60,652 nt of DNA from Candidatus Saelkia tenebricola (GCA_030765145.1 JAVCDA010000021.1:1-60652); one strand, 5' to 3'. Shown: positions 37,347 to 46,186, numbered from the stretch's first letter. Numbers and translations: made by a program. Notes: generated from the letters alone by a model not told the origin.

Positions 37347-40300
37347 TTAGTTCGTTGATGTGTTATTATCTGTTGCATTCTTTTTTACGGTTGTATGCCC
37401 TGCAAGCTTAAGTGTAATATCGTCAATGATTGCATAGATGCAGGGAATTACAATTAGTGTTAAAGCTGTAGCGCAGATAATACCCCAAACAATTGTAAGA
37501 GCCATAGGACGTAAGAACGGGTCACCTCCCCAGATTCCATAGGCTGTTGGGGTAAGGCCTAAAGCTGTTGTAATTGTTGTCAGCAATACTGGTCTTAAGC
37601 GTAATTGGCCTCCCTGAATAATTGATTCTCGTCTATCTACACCTTGACGCCTTAGATTATTGATAAACTCAACCAATACAATTGAATCATTTACAACAAT
37701 ACCGGTAAGTCCTACGATACCAATAAGTGTAAAAAAACTTATCGGAAGTCCGTGAAAGAAAAATGCCCAGATAACGCCTATTAGTCCAAATGGAATAGCC
37801 ATCATAACGACAAAAGGCTGAATTAAAGAATTAAAATTAGCCGCTAGGATCATGAATATTAAAAAGAATGCCATAGCGAAAGCTTGCATAAAATCTCTTG
37901 TTGAGCGGATGTTTTCTTCTTGTTCTCCCCCGAATGTGATGTTATATCCGGGGTATTTAACAGGTATATTTTTTAATTGTTTAGCCAGAATGTTATTTGC
38001 TTTAGCTGATGTAATATTTTTGTTATCTACTTCAGCTCGTATCGTGACTATTCTTTTACCATCTAAGTGTCGGATTGTATTAAGAGTTGTGTGTTCTTCC
38101 AACCGGGATACTTTTTCTAAAGGGATAAGATTGTTGAATTTATTGGGGATTAGTATTTTATTAAAAGTGTCTTTTTTATTACGGTAATCCTGGGGAAATA
38201 TTACTAAAACATCAATTTCTTCTGTTGCTTTTGTGGGTTTGATAGATGTTGCTATACCGCCTCTAAATACATTTCTGATGCTTGAGGCAATTTCAGCGGT
38301 TGAAAGATACGATTGTGCTGCTTTTTCTTCATCAATTATAACTTTGATTTCATTTTGCCCCATTTCATAATCAGATGTAATGTCTGTTACACCTTTCATT
38401 TTATTTAATAAAATGTTTATTTCATTGGCTATTTCTTCCAGAATATTAAATTCTTCTCCTCTGATTTGAACCGCTATGGCTTTTCCTATCGGTGGGCCTT
38501 CTTTTTCTTTTTCAAAATATGTTTTTTTAAAACCCTTAATGTCTTTCAACTCTTCCCGTAATGTTTCAATAATCTGATTAACCTTTCTTTTACGATTGGA
38601 ATTGGGTGTAAGATATACTGTTACTTGTGTAGTATGACTACCTGATTTCCCGTAAGGGTCAAGACTTCTATAGGATTGTCCTGATGAGCCAATTTGGGTT
38701 GTAAAGGCATCAAGTTCATTTTTAGGCAATAATTTTACTTTTTCTTCAATCTGTTTTGTTAATTTTTCGGTTTTATAAAGGTTTGTTCCTATCGGAGCTT
38801 CAGCCCGGATATAAAATTGCTCAGTTCCCTGAGAACCGAAAAGAATAAAAGGCATTATTTTAAAAAGAACAAATGTTAATAGAAGCACTATAAAAAGTAT
38901 TAAAAGTACTAAATAACGCTTGTTAAGAGCTTTTATAACGGTATTCGTATAGAAGTTGAGTAGTTTTTTAAACCAGGGAGTTTCTTTTTTCGATTTAATT
39001 TTTTCTCCCACTTTTACTTTTACAAAATCAGCAATATGGGAGGGCAAAATTATTAATGCTTCAAATAGTGAAGCTACTAAAGCAATAATGACTGTAATCG
39101 GAATGCCTCTTATAAATTTTCCAATCATACCTCCCATAAATAAGAGAGGACTAAAAGCTGCAATTGTAGTTATGATAGTGGTAGTAACTGGCTTAATAAC
39201 TTCTTCAGTTCCTATAACAGCTGCTTTTCTGGGGCTCATCCCGGATTCTATATGGCGGGAGCAGTTTTCAGCTATAATTATTCCATCATCAACAATCATT
39301 CCCAGGACTACAATTAGTCCGAACATAGAAATAAGGTTAATGCTTAATCCTGAAAATCCCATAATTGCAAGTGTAATACTGAAAGCTATTGGTAGTCCGA
39401 GTGCAGTTAAAAAAGCAGTTTTATGGTCTAAGAAGAATAAAAGTACTCCTAGCACCAGCAATATTCCAATAATTCCATTTTGCCTTAGTACCCCCAGTCG
39501 TCTTCTAACGTAAAAGGACATATCGTCTATGTATGAAATATGCAAATTGGGGTTAGAATAGTTTTTGAATTTAGAAATTTCTTTTTTAATCTGATCAACA
39601 ATTCTTATGGCATCTCCTGAAGAACGTTTTATTACTGTTAGAGTAATTGAGCGCGTTGCGAAACTTTTGCTGATTTCGTTTTCTTCCTCAAATGTGAATC
39701 GCACAGTTCCAACATCTTTAACACGCAGCCAGTTTCCAATGTCATTTGCCCGGATTATAACATTTTCAATCTCCTCTTTTTTGTAGAATTCACCGGTTGT
39801 TCGAATATTGAATTCTTTCTCAGCTCGTATTTTCCCTCCGGGAATACCGATATTTCTTTGAGCCAAAGCCTGCATTATCTCTTCTATGCTGAGGTGAAAG
39901 TTTTTGAGTTTTTCAGGGTCAACTTCAATCCAGACTTCCTCATCGCGCCAACCTTCCCGAGCAATAGAGGAGACGCCTTCTATATCTTCAAGGATATCTT
40001 CCAGTTTTTCAGCATGTTCTTGCAGATCTCTTTCGGATATTTCTCCGCTTAGAGCAATTTTGACAATAGGAATTTCACCAGATGTGACTTCAATAACTAA
40101 AGGATCGTCTTTAACATCATCAGGAAGGTCTCCAATACGGTCAACCGCTTGCTGAATGTCGTCAATAACTTTAGTCTTGTCTTTTACATCTTCGTTGATT
40201 TCAACTGATATCGTGGATAGATTATCAGTTGATGTAGAATCAAATTCCTCAATTCCGTCTACTCCTTTGAGTTCCTTTTCAATAGGTGTGGTAACTAATT

Positions 40301-40487
40301 TTTCTACTTCTTCAGGAGTAGCTCCTGGATACATAGTGGTGATAATAACTTTATCGAATGAAATCTCGGGAAATGCTTCTTTTCTGATTCGGGAAATAAA
40401 GACAGTATAGAATCCTGCGATTAAAATAAAAACAGAAATAAGGTTTATCAAAAGAGAGTGTTTTACTGAAAATTCACTTATTTTCAT
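37347..40487 (-). CDS. RND-family efflux transporter (AcrB-like)
   Basis: A 1046-residue proton-driven pump, full length for the HAE-RND family, with an N-terminal helix, two large periplasmic domains and two blocks of membrane helices. The TM4 acid pair is present (GMIVDDGIII), as are PEISFDKVIITTMYPGATPEEVE near the start and the late GIVVNDSIVLVEFIN. It overlaps the TolC-like gene by 4 bases in an operon headed by marR. No membrane fusion protein is encoded with it. Confidence 0.93.
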   Translation of the reverse strand: MKISEFSVKHSLLINLISVFILIAGFYTVFISRIRKEAFPEISFDKVIITTMYPGATPEEVEKLVTTPIEKELKGVDGIEEFDSTSTDNLSTISVEINEDVKDKTKVIDDIQQAVDRIGDLPDDVKDDPLVIEVTSGEIPIVKIALSGEISERDLQEHAEKLEDILEDIEGVSSIAREGWRDEEVWIEVDPEKLKNFHLSIEEIMQALAQRNIGIPGGKIRAEKEFNIRTTGEFYKKEEIENVIIRANDIGNWLRVKDVGTVRFTFEEENEISKSFATRSITLTVIKRSSGDAIRIVDQIKKEISKFKNYSNPNLHISYIDDMSFYVRRRLGVLRQNGIIGILLVLGVLLFFLDHKTAFLTALGLPIAFSITLAIMGFSGLSINLISMFGLIVVLGMIVDDGIIIAENCSRHIESGMSPRKAAVIGTEEVIKPVTTTIITTIAAFSPLLFMGGMIGKFIRGIPITVIIALVASLFEALIILPSHIADFVKVKVGEKIKSKKETPWFKKLLNFYTNTVIKALNKRYLVLLILFIVLLLTFVLFKIMPFILFGSQGTEQFYIRAEAPIGTNLYKTEKLTKQIEEKVKLLPKNELDAFTTQIGSSGQSYRSLDPYGKSGSHTTQVTVYLTPNSNRKRKVNQIIETLREELKDIKGFKKTYFEKEKEGPPIGKAIAVQIRGEEFNILEEIANEINILLNKMKGVTDITSDYEMGQNEIKVIIDEEKAAQSYLSTAEIASSIRNVFRGGIATSIKPTKATEEIDVLVIFPQDYRNKKDTFNKILIPNKFNNLIPLEKVSRLEEHTTLNTIRHLDGKRIVTIRAEVDNKNITSAKANNILAKQLKNIPVKYPGYNITFGGEQEENIRSTRDFMQAFAMAFFLIFMILAANFNSLIQPFVVMMAIPFGLIGVIWAFFFHGLPISFFTLIGIVGLTGIVVNDSIVLVEFINNLRRQGVDRRESIIQGGQLRLRPVLLTTITTALGLTPTAYGIWGGDPFLRPMALTIVWGIICATALTLIVIPCIYAIIDDITLKLAGHTTVKKNATDNNTSTN

Positions 40488-42028
40488 AGTTTGTCATTCC
40501 AATATTTATTTAGTAATGTGTTTTTTATGACATTAAGTTCAATAATGTTAATACGGTAATCGAATAATGTTTTGGCCAAATTTAAGCTTGCCTGCAGGAG
40601 ATCATCTTCATAGCGTATTACTGTATCTGAGTTTGAGCGTCCGTAGTTAAGACGTTTCATTTCCTCAGCAAGTTTATTTTTTTGCAACTCTTTAATAGCG
40701 TTGAGAAGAGATACACGTTCTTTTAAATTGTTTATTTCCTGAGTCTTATTATGAATTTCTTTTAATATTAGTCGTTCAGTGCGTTTAAAAGATATTAAGA
40801 GCTGTTCTTTGTGTAGCTCTGTTTCTTTTAATTCTGATTTAGATAGTCGGTTTTCAATAGGTATTTTAAATGAAATTCCCAGGTATAATTCAGAGTTGTT
40901 TTCGTTGGATATGTTTTTCCAGGAATTTTGGAGTTCTGACCTGATTCCGTTTTTTGCAAAACTTGCTTTCATATCAATTTCAGGCCAGAGGGCATTTTTT
41001 TTAACCGCTATATCTATATTGAGCGATTTAAGCTGGTTTTCTATGATTTTATAATCTCTGCGGTAAAGCAATGCCTCCTTTAATTCTTTATATGTATCGA
41101 CATTATGAGGAGTAATGGTTAAAGAGTCATGGGGAATTATATCAACAGATGTATCTATTTCGTTGAGCAAAAAAAGAAGATTGTTTTTTGCTATTTCTTT
41201 CTCAAGTTCAGATAAAAGCAGATCATTTTTTCGTGAGCCTACATTAGCTTGCGCTGCCAGTAAATCTACGGATTCTACAACCCCTCGTTCATAATGTTCT
41301 TTATAAATATTCAATAGTTTTTGGGATTCTTTTAGCATTTTTAATTTTATTTTTAAAGTTTCATTTTTTAGCACAAGATTCCAATAGGCTTTTTGAGTGT
41401 TGTAGAGTATATTTTCTATTGTATTTAATGAGGTGTATTCCGAATTTATAATATCTATCTGAGTTATTTTAACTTCTCCCCGGTCGGCTAATCCAAAGAA
41501 GTTTTTACCCAAGGATTGGGTGATAGATATCCCGGCTGTTGCTTCATGATAAGGTTTCAATGCAGCAGTTGATAAGTTAGATGAAACTCTGGTGTCTTCC
41601 AGTTCAATTTCTAAGGTTGAACCGGTAGGAAATTTCTTCTCAAGTCCGATAGAGTAAAGATTTGTAATTGTATGGGTATCTAGGAATGTAGTGGAAGTTT
41701 TTTTGCCATTGTTCTTATAGCTTGCCTCGGTATTTAAAAAAGTATCGAAGATAGATTCTGTCTCGCTTAAAGAAGTTCTTTTCCTATAAAGATCGAATTT
41801 AGCGATCTGAATATCTAGAGAGTTTTTAAGAGCCAGCTTACTTGCTTCATCAAGGGAAATGGATCGAATTGTATTGTCATTTTCCTCAAAATGTGTTTTT
41901 TTCTCATCGAGGATATTGGTAATCTGGTTCATGGAAAAAGCATTATTATGTTTAGATAATGTGAATATTGTGCCTATTAATATAAGAGGTAAAATGATTG
42001 CTGCAATGGTTTTATTATTTATTTTCAT
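40484..42028 (-). CDS. TolC-family outer-membrane channel protein
   Basis: A 514-residue outer-membrane efflux protein with an N-terminal export signal (about residues 8-25), an N-terminal linker and two repeats of long amphipathic helices with heptad-like spacing (about 190-270 and 400-490), the OEP pattern. A typical repeat start, SLDEASKLALKNSLDIQIAK, lies near residue 57. No lipobox Cys is visible. It follows marR by 7 bases and overlaps the pump gene by 4. Confidence 0.88.
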   Translation of the reverse strand: MKINNKTIAAIILPLILIGTIFTLSKHNNAFSMNQITNILDEKKTHFEENDNTIRSISLDEASKLALKNSLDIQIAKFDLYRKRTSLSETESIFDTFLNTEASYKNNGKKTSTTFLDTHTITNLYSIGLEKKFPTGSTLEIELEDTRVSSNLSTAALKPYHEATAGISITQSLGKNFFGLADRGEVKITQIDIINSEYTSLNTIENILYNTQKAYWNLVLKNETLKIKLKMLKESQKLLNIYKEHYERGVVESVDLLAAQANVGSRKNDLLLSELEKEIAKNNLLFLLNEIDTSVDIIPHDSLTITPHNVDTYKELKEALLYRRDYKIIENQLKSLNIDIAVKKNALWPEIDMKASFAKNGIRSELQNSWKNISNENNSELYLGISFKIPIENRLSKSELKETELHKEQLLISFKRTERLILKEIHNKTQEINNLKERVSLLNAIKELQKNKLAEEMKRLNYGRSNSDTVIRYEDDLLQASLNLAKTLFDYRINIIELNVIKNTLLNKYWNDKL

Positions 42029-42035
42029 TGTATTT

Positions 42036-42476
42036 TTAAGTATATAAAATTTTTTTAAGTTTTTTCAAGATTTGTAAATAATTCTTTCTTTCCTGCTCTG
42101 TTAATTTTCCGAAAATTTCTGCTATTGTTTGTTGTCGTTGAGAGTGTATTTCCTTAGCCGTATTTTTCCCCTTAAGAGTATTTTTAATATGTATCACTCG
42201 GCGGTCATTTTCATCATAGATACGCTTGACCATTTTCATGCGAGCGAGCCTATCTATTAATCCTGTTGCAGCAGGTAGGGAGATGTTCAATTCACAAGCT
42301 ATGTCTTTCATTTTTAGCAATTTATCAGTGCTTAAGAGATCTAAGGCTAAATATTGAGGCATAGTTATCTCGCCTCGCTTTAGAGCATCAGTCTGTTTTT
42401 TCAGCACGCCTCTTATTATGTACGGCAATATATTTGTTATTTCCCCAGAGAAAGATGCAATAGATTGTTTTGTCAT
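42036..42476 (-). CDS. MarR-family transcriptional regulator
   Basis: A 146-residue winged-helix repressor. The recognition region MKDIACELNISLPAATGLIDRLARMKMVKRIYDENDRRV is the typical MarR core (about 56-94). A GAGG ribosome-binding site precedes the ATG. It is the first gene of marR-tolC-RND on the minus strand, behind a consensus promoter with a palindrome at the predicted start site, so it probably represses its own operon and is released by a pump substrate. Confidence 0.92.
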   Translation of the reverse strand: MTKQSIASFSGEITNILPYIIRGVLKKQTDALKRGEITMPQYLALDLLSTDKLLKMKDIACELNISLPAATGLIDRLARMKMVKRIYDENDRRVIHIKNTLKGKNTAKEIHSQRQQTIAEIFGKLTEQERKNYLQILKKLKKILYT

Positions 42477-42506
42477 GGTTATCCTCGTTAATAATTAATA
42501 TTATTA

Positions 42507-42518
42507 ATAGTTAACTAT
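42507..42518. promoter_or_regulatory. Candidate MarR operator
   Basis: A perfect 12-base palindrome ATAGTTAACTAT, flanked on both sides by ATTAAT. It covers the predicted transcription start (about 42516) of the minus-strand marR operon, an ideal place for autorepression. Confidence 0.55.
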
Positions 42519-42522
42519 ATTA

Positions 42523-42551
42523 ATTATATCGTAGATATTGATGTTTGTCAA
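42523..42551 (-). promoter_or_regulatory. Consensus sigma-70 promoter of marR-tolC-RND
   Basis: Read on the minus strand: TTGACA (42551-42546), a 17-base spacer, TATAAT (42528-42523). Both hexamers match the consensus exactly. The predicted start falls in the MarR palindrome. Confidence 0.75.
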
Positions 42552-42636
42552 GGTCTGTCATGTGGAATTAATCGATGTTTCTTATGTTATAAGTGAGAAT
42601 AGGATGATAAATTCCAGGTTTGTTTTTGCCATTCTG

Positions 42637-42645
42637 TGTTATAAT
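42637..42645 (+). promoter_or_regulatory. Extended -10 promoter for the 42684-45456 gene run
   Basis: TGTTATAAT: a consensus -10 (42640-42645) with the TG of an extended -10 one base upstream. No good -35 is seen, which is tolerated by extended -10 promoters. Start near 42652, about 30 bases before the first gene. Confidence 0.5.
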
Positions 42646-42683
42646 AATGCCCAGTAATAATTATAAAAATAAGGAGATGACGG

Positions 42684-43247
42684 TTGCAGGGATATATTTT
42701 TTTAAGGTTTTTATTTTTGGGAGTGCCTGTTTTATGTTATTACGATAAAGGGATTGCTCTTTTAGCATTAGTTGTTTTATTTGTTTTGTTTTCAGTATTT
42801 GAATTCTCAAGGTTCCTAGGTAAATCATTGGATGAAAAAATTAGGAAAAAATATTTCTTTTTTTTGGTTCCTATTGGCGAAAAAAGAATAGCCAAATTAT
42901 TATACCTAACAGCTGCTCTTTTTATCGTTGTTAATTTTTTTGAAAAGGATGTTGCGATTTTTTCAATCAGCGTTGCTTTAATCTATGGAGTGGTGTCTTT
43001 AATATTTAATTCATTTGCAAAAGTAAAAATTAAAAACAATACTTTGGAAGGAATAATAGCTGGTATTGGTTTTGCTTATATTACGGGTATCTATCTGGGG
43101 AATGATTTAAATTTGGGGCAGAATGTAATAATTTCATCTGTCATAGCTGCTCCTCTAACCGAGCTTATTATTAGTTGTTTGGATGAAAATTTTAGCGTAC
43201 CTTTTTTTGTTGCTGTGGCAGCACAGTTTGTTAAAAACTCATTTTAA
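42684..43247 (+). CDS. Diacylglycerol/polyprenol kinase-like membrane protein
   Basis: A 187-residue protein with about six hydrophobic segments. The cytoplasmic loop FLVPIGEKRIAKLLY and, near residue 120, NTLEGIIAGIGFAYITG resemble the CTP-dependent dolichol/phytol kinase group (KTLEGS motif), which phosphorylates isoprenoid alcohols or diacylglycerol. The match is partial, so the substrate is open. It starts with TTG at 42684 behind a good AAGGAG. Confidence 0.65.
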   Translation: MQGYIFLRFLFLGVPVLCYYDKGIALLALVVLFVLFSVFEFSRFLGKSLDEKIRKKYFFFLVPIGEKRIAKLLYLTAALFIVVNFFEKDVAIFSISVALIYGVVSLIFNSFAKVKIKNNTLEGIIAGIGFAYITGIYLGNDLNLGQNVIISSVIAAPLTELIISCLDENFSVPFFVAVAAQFVKNSF

Positions 43248-43277
43248 ATTTTATATTGAGAGGTATAAAATCTTTTT

Positions 43278-43730
43278 ATGGCAAAATTTAAACAAGAAAT
43301 ATCCAGTGGCGGTGTAATTTATAAATTAAATAGCTCATCTGTTGAAATCATCCTAATTAGACGGGTTACTAAAAGAGGTATGCATGCATGGTGTCTTCCT
43401 AAAGGTAAAGTCGAGCAAGGAGAGAGTTTGGAGGTTACTGCGTTACGAGAGGTCAAAGAGGAAACAGGTGTGAGTGGAAAAATAGAAAAAGAACTGGGGA
43501 GTATTAACTATTGGTTTTACGGTGCCGAAGATAAGTTAAAAATAAATAAAACAGTTCATTTTTATTTGATGAAATATATGTCCGGGAATCTGGAATTGTA
43601 CGATGATGAAGTTGAAGAGGTTAGATGGTTTGTAATAGATGAAGCAAGATCTATAGCAAGTTATAAATCAGAAAAAGAAATGATTACGAAGGCAATGGAG
43701 GTTTTGATCCCGGTTCCAGAAGATAAATAG
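43278..43730 (+). CDS. Nudix hydrolase
   Basis: A 150-residue protein with a complete Nudix box GX5EX7REUXEEXGU starting GKVEQGESLEVTALREVKE (about residues 47-69) that binds Mg2+. The start SSGGVIYKLNSSSVEIILI and the MHAWCLPKG lead-in are typical of diadenosine polyphosphate-type hydrolases, but the exact nucleotide substrate cannot be told. It is followed three bases later by the DJ-1-like gene. Confidence 0.9.
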   Translation: MAKFKQEISSGGVIYKLNSSSVEIILIRRVTKRGMHAWCLPKGKVEQGESLEVTALREVKEETGVSGKIEKELGSINYWFYGAEDKLKINKTVHFYLMKYMSGNLELYDDEVEEVRWFVIDEARSIASYKSEKEMITKAMEVLIPVPEDK

Positions 43731-43733
43731 AAA

Positions 43734-44306
43734 ATGAAGATATTTTGGTCAATTTTAGTATTTTTAGCAGTTGTTTTAAGAATATCCGATGCGACAAGTG
43801 AAGTTTTAATGATAGTTGCAAAAAACGGGTTTCGTGATGAAGAGGTTTTTATTACCAAAGAGATTTTAGAAAACAATGGCTATATGATTGATGTAGCATC
43901 AAGTTCTCGGGGTATCTGTTTAGGGATGCTTGGCAAAAGTATAAATGCAGAAATTTCAATAGAGGAGATCAATGTTTCTGATTATAGTGTTGTTGTATTT
44001 ATAGGCGGAATTGGTGCTCGAGAATTCTTTGATAGCACATTAGCTCATGGGATTGTGAAAAAGGCATATCAAGAGAACAAGATCATAGCAGCGATATGTA
44101 TTGCGCCTGTAATTTTGGCGCAAGCTGGCATTTTAGAAGATAAACACGCTACTGTTTTAAATAGCTTTAAGGCTCAGATTCAACAGTATGGAGCAGTTTA
44201 TACCGGTAACGGAGTGGAAGTAGATGGTAACATTATTACAGCAGATGGACCGGGCGCTACTGAAGGATTTGCTTATAGGATATTGGATGTTTTAAAAAAG
44301 AAATAG
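43734..44306 (+). CDS. Exported DJ-1/PfpI-family protein
   Basis: A 190-residue protein of the DJ-1/PfpI/ThiJ fold. It begins with a hydrophobic signal segment (about residues 4-19, ending SDA), unusual for a family that is mostly cytoplasmic. The nucleophile elbow is AAICIAPVILAQAGIL with Cys122, preceded by VVVFIGGIGAREFF and followed by TADGPGATEGFAYRIL. Function in the family ranges from deglycase/glyoxalase to chaperone, so only fold and location are called here. Confidence 0.85.
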   Translation: MKIFWSILVFLAVVLRISDATSEVLMIVAKNGFRDEEVFITKEILENNGYMIDVASSSRGICLGMLGKSINAEISIEEINVSDYSVVVFIGGIGAREFFDSTLAHGIVKKAYQENKIIAAICIAPVILAQAGILEDKHATVLNSFKAQIQQYGAVYTGNGVEVDGNIITADGPGATEGFAYRILDVLKKK

Positions 44307-44329
44307 CTTGCAAATATCGGAAGCGAACT

Positions 44330-44737
44330 ATGGAATCCAAAAAGATTGTGTTACATTTTCCCCGGAGCTTGGTGGATAAGCCGATTATTTGCAAACTAAT
44401 TAGAGAATTTGATTTAGATTTTAATATTTTGAAAGCTTCTGTTACCCCCAATGAAGAAGGGCTTTTAGTTTTAGAGCTCATAGGCGAGGATAAAGATTTA
44501 AAAAAAGCAGTAGAATATTTAAAGAGTAATGGAGTAACGGTCCAGTCTTTGAGTAAAGATATTATTCGTAATGATAAAAAATGTACTCATTGTGGGGTTT
44601 GTGTCGTATATTGTCCAACCGGAGCTCTTTTTGTAGATAATGAAACTCAGGAAGTTCTTTTTCAGGAAGATAAGTGTATAGGTTGTGAAATATGTGTCAA
44701 TATCTGCCCTCTTAGGGCTATGGAAGTTCATTTTTAA
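44330..44737 (+). CDS. NIL domain-ferredoxin fusion
   Basis: A 135-residue protein with an N-terminal NIL domain (about 1-72; the ligand-binding fold also found in methionine ABC ATPases) and a C-terminal pair of 4Fe-4S motifs (CTHCGVCVVYCPTGAL and CIGCEICVNICPLRAM). In Methanosarcina a protein of this design works with the DUF39 protein in making homocysteine from aspartate semialdehyde and sulfide. It meets the UPF0280 gene with a one-base overlap (TAATG), supporting joint function. Confidence 0.9.
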   Translation: MESKKIVLHFPRSLVDKPIICKLIREFDLDFNILKASVTPNEEGLLVLELIGEDKDLKKAVEYLKSNGVTVQSLSKDIIRNDKKCTHCGVCVVYCPTGALFVDNETQEVLFQEDKCIGCEICVNICPLRAMEVHF

Positions 44738-45456
44738 TGCAAGAGAGGTTTTATAGAAAGTGGGTTCAAGAGAATAATTTAATAGGTTTTGAGGTCAAAG
44801 TTAAAGAAACGGATTTATTTATCAGGGCAGATAAGAATTTAGCAAATGAAGCACGTGTTTTAGTAGTAAAATATAGAAATATTTTAAAAGAGTATCTTCG
44901 TGATAATCCCGTGTTTCTTAAATCCTTAGTTCCTGTTGAGATAAAATCTACAGCGCCTATTTTTGTGCAGGAAATGGTTAATGCTTCTTGTAAAGCAGGT
45001 GTGGGGCCTATGGCATCGGTTGCAGGAGTGATAGCAGAGTTTGTGGGTAAGGAATTACTGACTTTCAGTAAAGAGATATTGGTTGAAAATGGAGGAGATA
45101 TATTCTTAAAAACATTGCAAAAAAGAACAGTGGCCATTTATGCAGGAAAATCTCCTTTATCAGGTAAAATAGGTATTGAAATTACTCCGGAAATGGGAGT
45201 GGTTGGAGTTTGCACATCATCTGGAAAAGTAGGCCATTCTTTGAGTTTTGGTTGTGCAGATTCAGTTACTGTTATATCAAAATCAGCTATTTTAGCAGAT
45301 GCTTGGGCGACAAGCCTTGCTAATCGAGTTAAGAGTTCAAGTGAAATTGAAGAAGTGCTTAAATATGCTTCCGAAATAAAAGGGATCAGAGGGGTAGTCA
45401 TAATTGTAGATGAAAAAATAGGTTTTACCGGAAAAATAAGAATATTAAAAGTCTAA
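44737..45456 (+). CDS. UPF0280 (COG2122, ApbE-like) family protein
   Basis: A 239-residue protein of the UPF0280 family, related in fold to the FMN transferase ApbE. Visible family blocks are APIFVQEMVNASCKAGVGPM, SVAGVIAEFVG, ENGGDIFLK and VGVCTSSGKVGHSLSFG. COG2122 genes sit with NIL-ferredoxin and DUF39 genes in methanogens and sulfate reducers and are linked to homocysteine/sulfide metabolism. The exact reaction is not established. Confidence 0.88.
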   Translation: MQERFYRKWVQENNLIGFEVKVKETDLFIRADKNLANEARVLVVKYRNILKEYLRDNPVFLKSLVPVEIKSTAPIFVQEMVNASCKAGVGPMASVAGVIAEFVGKELLTFSKEILVENGGDIFLKTLQKRTVAIYAGKSPLSGKIGIEITPEMGVVGVCTSSGKVGHSLSFGCADSVTVISKSAILADAWATSLANRVKSSSEIEEVLKYASEIKGIRGVVIIVDEKIGFTGKIRILKV

Positions 45457-45458
45457 AT

Positions 45459-45470
45459 TAAGATATCTTA
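45459..45470. repeat. 12-base palindrome upstream of the HU gene
   Basis: TAAGATATCTTA, perfectly self-complementary, 30 bases before the HU promoter and 3 bases after the UPF0280 stop. It could be a regulator site; no T-run follows to make it a terminator. Confidence 0.35.
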
Positions 45471-45499
45471 TTGATGGTTATTTGGTTATGGTAATTCGC

Positions 45500-45528
45500 T
45501 TGACAGTATTTTTGGTATATGGTATTTT
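45500..45528 (+). promoter_or_regulatory. Sigma-70 promoter of the HU gene
   Basis: Consensus TTGACA (45500-45505), 17-base spacer, TATTTT (45523-45528). Start near 45535, followed by AAGGAGG and the ATG at 45564. Confidence 0.7.
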
Positions 45529-45563
45529 GACTTTAGATCGTTTAATAGATAAGGAGGTTGATA

Positions 45564-45836
45564 ATGACTAAAAAAGAAATTGTTAATGTTGTGGTGTCTA
45601 AGACGGGATATAAGCAGACAGAAGTTAAGAAAATAGTTCAACTCACATTAAATGCGATTTCAGATACATTGGTTAATGGCAAAAATATTGAATTGAGAAA
45701 TTTTGGTGTTTTTAAAGTAAAAACCAGAAAACCTAGACAGGGCCGAAATCCGAAAACAGGAGAAGCGGTTCCGGTTCCCCAAAGAAGAGTTGTGGTTTTT
45801 AAGCCAGGGTTGGAATTGAAGTTAAAGTTAAGGTAA
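45564..45836 (+). CDS. HU-family DNA-binding protein
   Basis: A 90-residue histone-like protein that bends DNA. It shows the HU/IHF pattern: TKKEIVNVVVSKTGYKQTEV, ELRNFGVFKVKTRKPRQGRN and the beta-arm RNPKTGEAVPVPQRRVV with the intercalating proline region. AAGGAGG and the ATG at 45564 decide the start; a TTG six bases earlier is in frame but overlaps the ribosome-binding site. HU or IHF cannot be separated by eye; it is most like HU. Confidence 0.94.
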   Translation: MTKKEIVNVVVSKTGYKQTEVKKIVQLTLNAISDTLVNGKNIELRNFGVFKVKTRKPRQGRNPKTGEAVPVPQRRVVVFKPGLELKLKLR

Positions 45837-45922
45837 GTCTCTATTTTAACTAGGGATAAAAATATTTTCTTCTTCTTTCGTGCCCCTGGTCATGTGTGGA
45901 GAAGAAAGAGGGAAGGTGAGGC

Positions 45923-46129
45923 ATGAGTAGTAAAGGTAAAGTAAAGTGGTTTTCCAACCAGAAAGGTTTTGGATTTATTACCCCAGAGGAAGGTGCTGAT
46001 GTTTTTGTGCATTTTTCTGCTGTCCAAACTGATGGTTATCGTAGCCTTGGAGAAGGTGATGATGTTGAATTTGACATTGTAGAAACTCCTAAAGGTCCAC
46101 AAGCTGCAAACGTGAAAAAAATTAGCTAA
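45923..46129 (+). CDS. Cold-shock protein
   Basis: A 68-residue CspA-family protein, one OB-fold that binds single-stranded nucleic acid. Both RNA-binding motifs are present: [11 protein letters not shown] (RNP1) and DVFVHFSAV (RNP2). The 86-base leader has a CT-rich run (45867-45879) that can pair with the GA-rich run near the ribosome-binding site (45900-45915), a possible temperature-sensitive fold. A strong terminator follows. Confidence 0.95.
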   Translation: MSSKGKVKWFSNQKGFGFITPEEGADVFVHFSAVQTDGYRSLGEGDDVEFDIVETPKGPQAANVKKIS

Positions 46130-46149
46130 AATTGTCTGGAAAACCAAAA

Positions 46150-46186
46150 GCCCGTCTTTTTACATGTTTAAGAAGGCGGGCATTTT
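46150..46186 (+). terminator. Rho-independent terminator after the cold-shock gene
   Basis: GCCCGTCTTTTT (46150-46161) pairs with AAGAAGGCGGGC (46170-46181), with two G-U pairs and an 8-base loop, then ATTTT. Ends the HU/Csp transcripts. Confidence 0.85.

Noticed and set aside
37852-40410. Several plus-strand open frames opposite the RND pump gene
   Set aside because: All are antisense shadows of a full-length, motif-bearing RND gene and show no ribosome-binding sites or family motifs.
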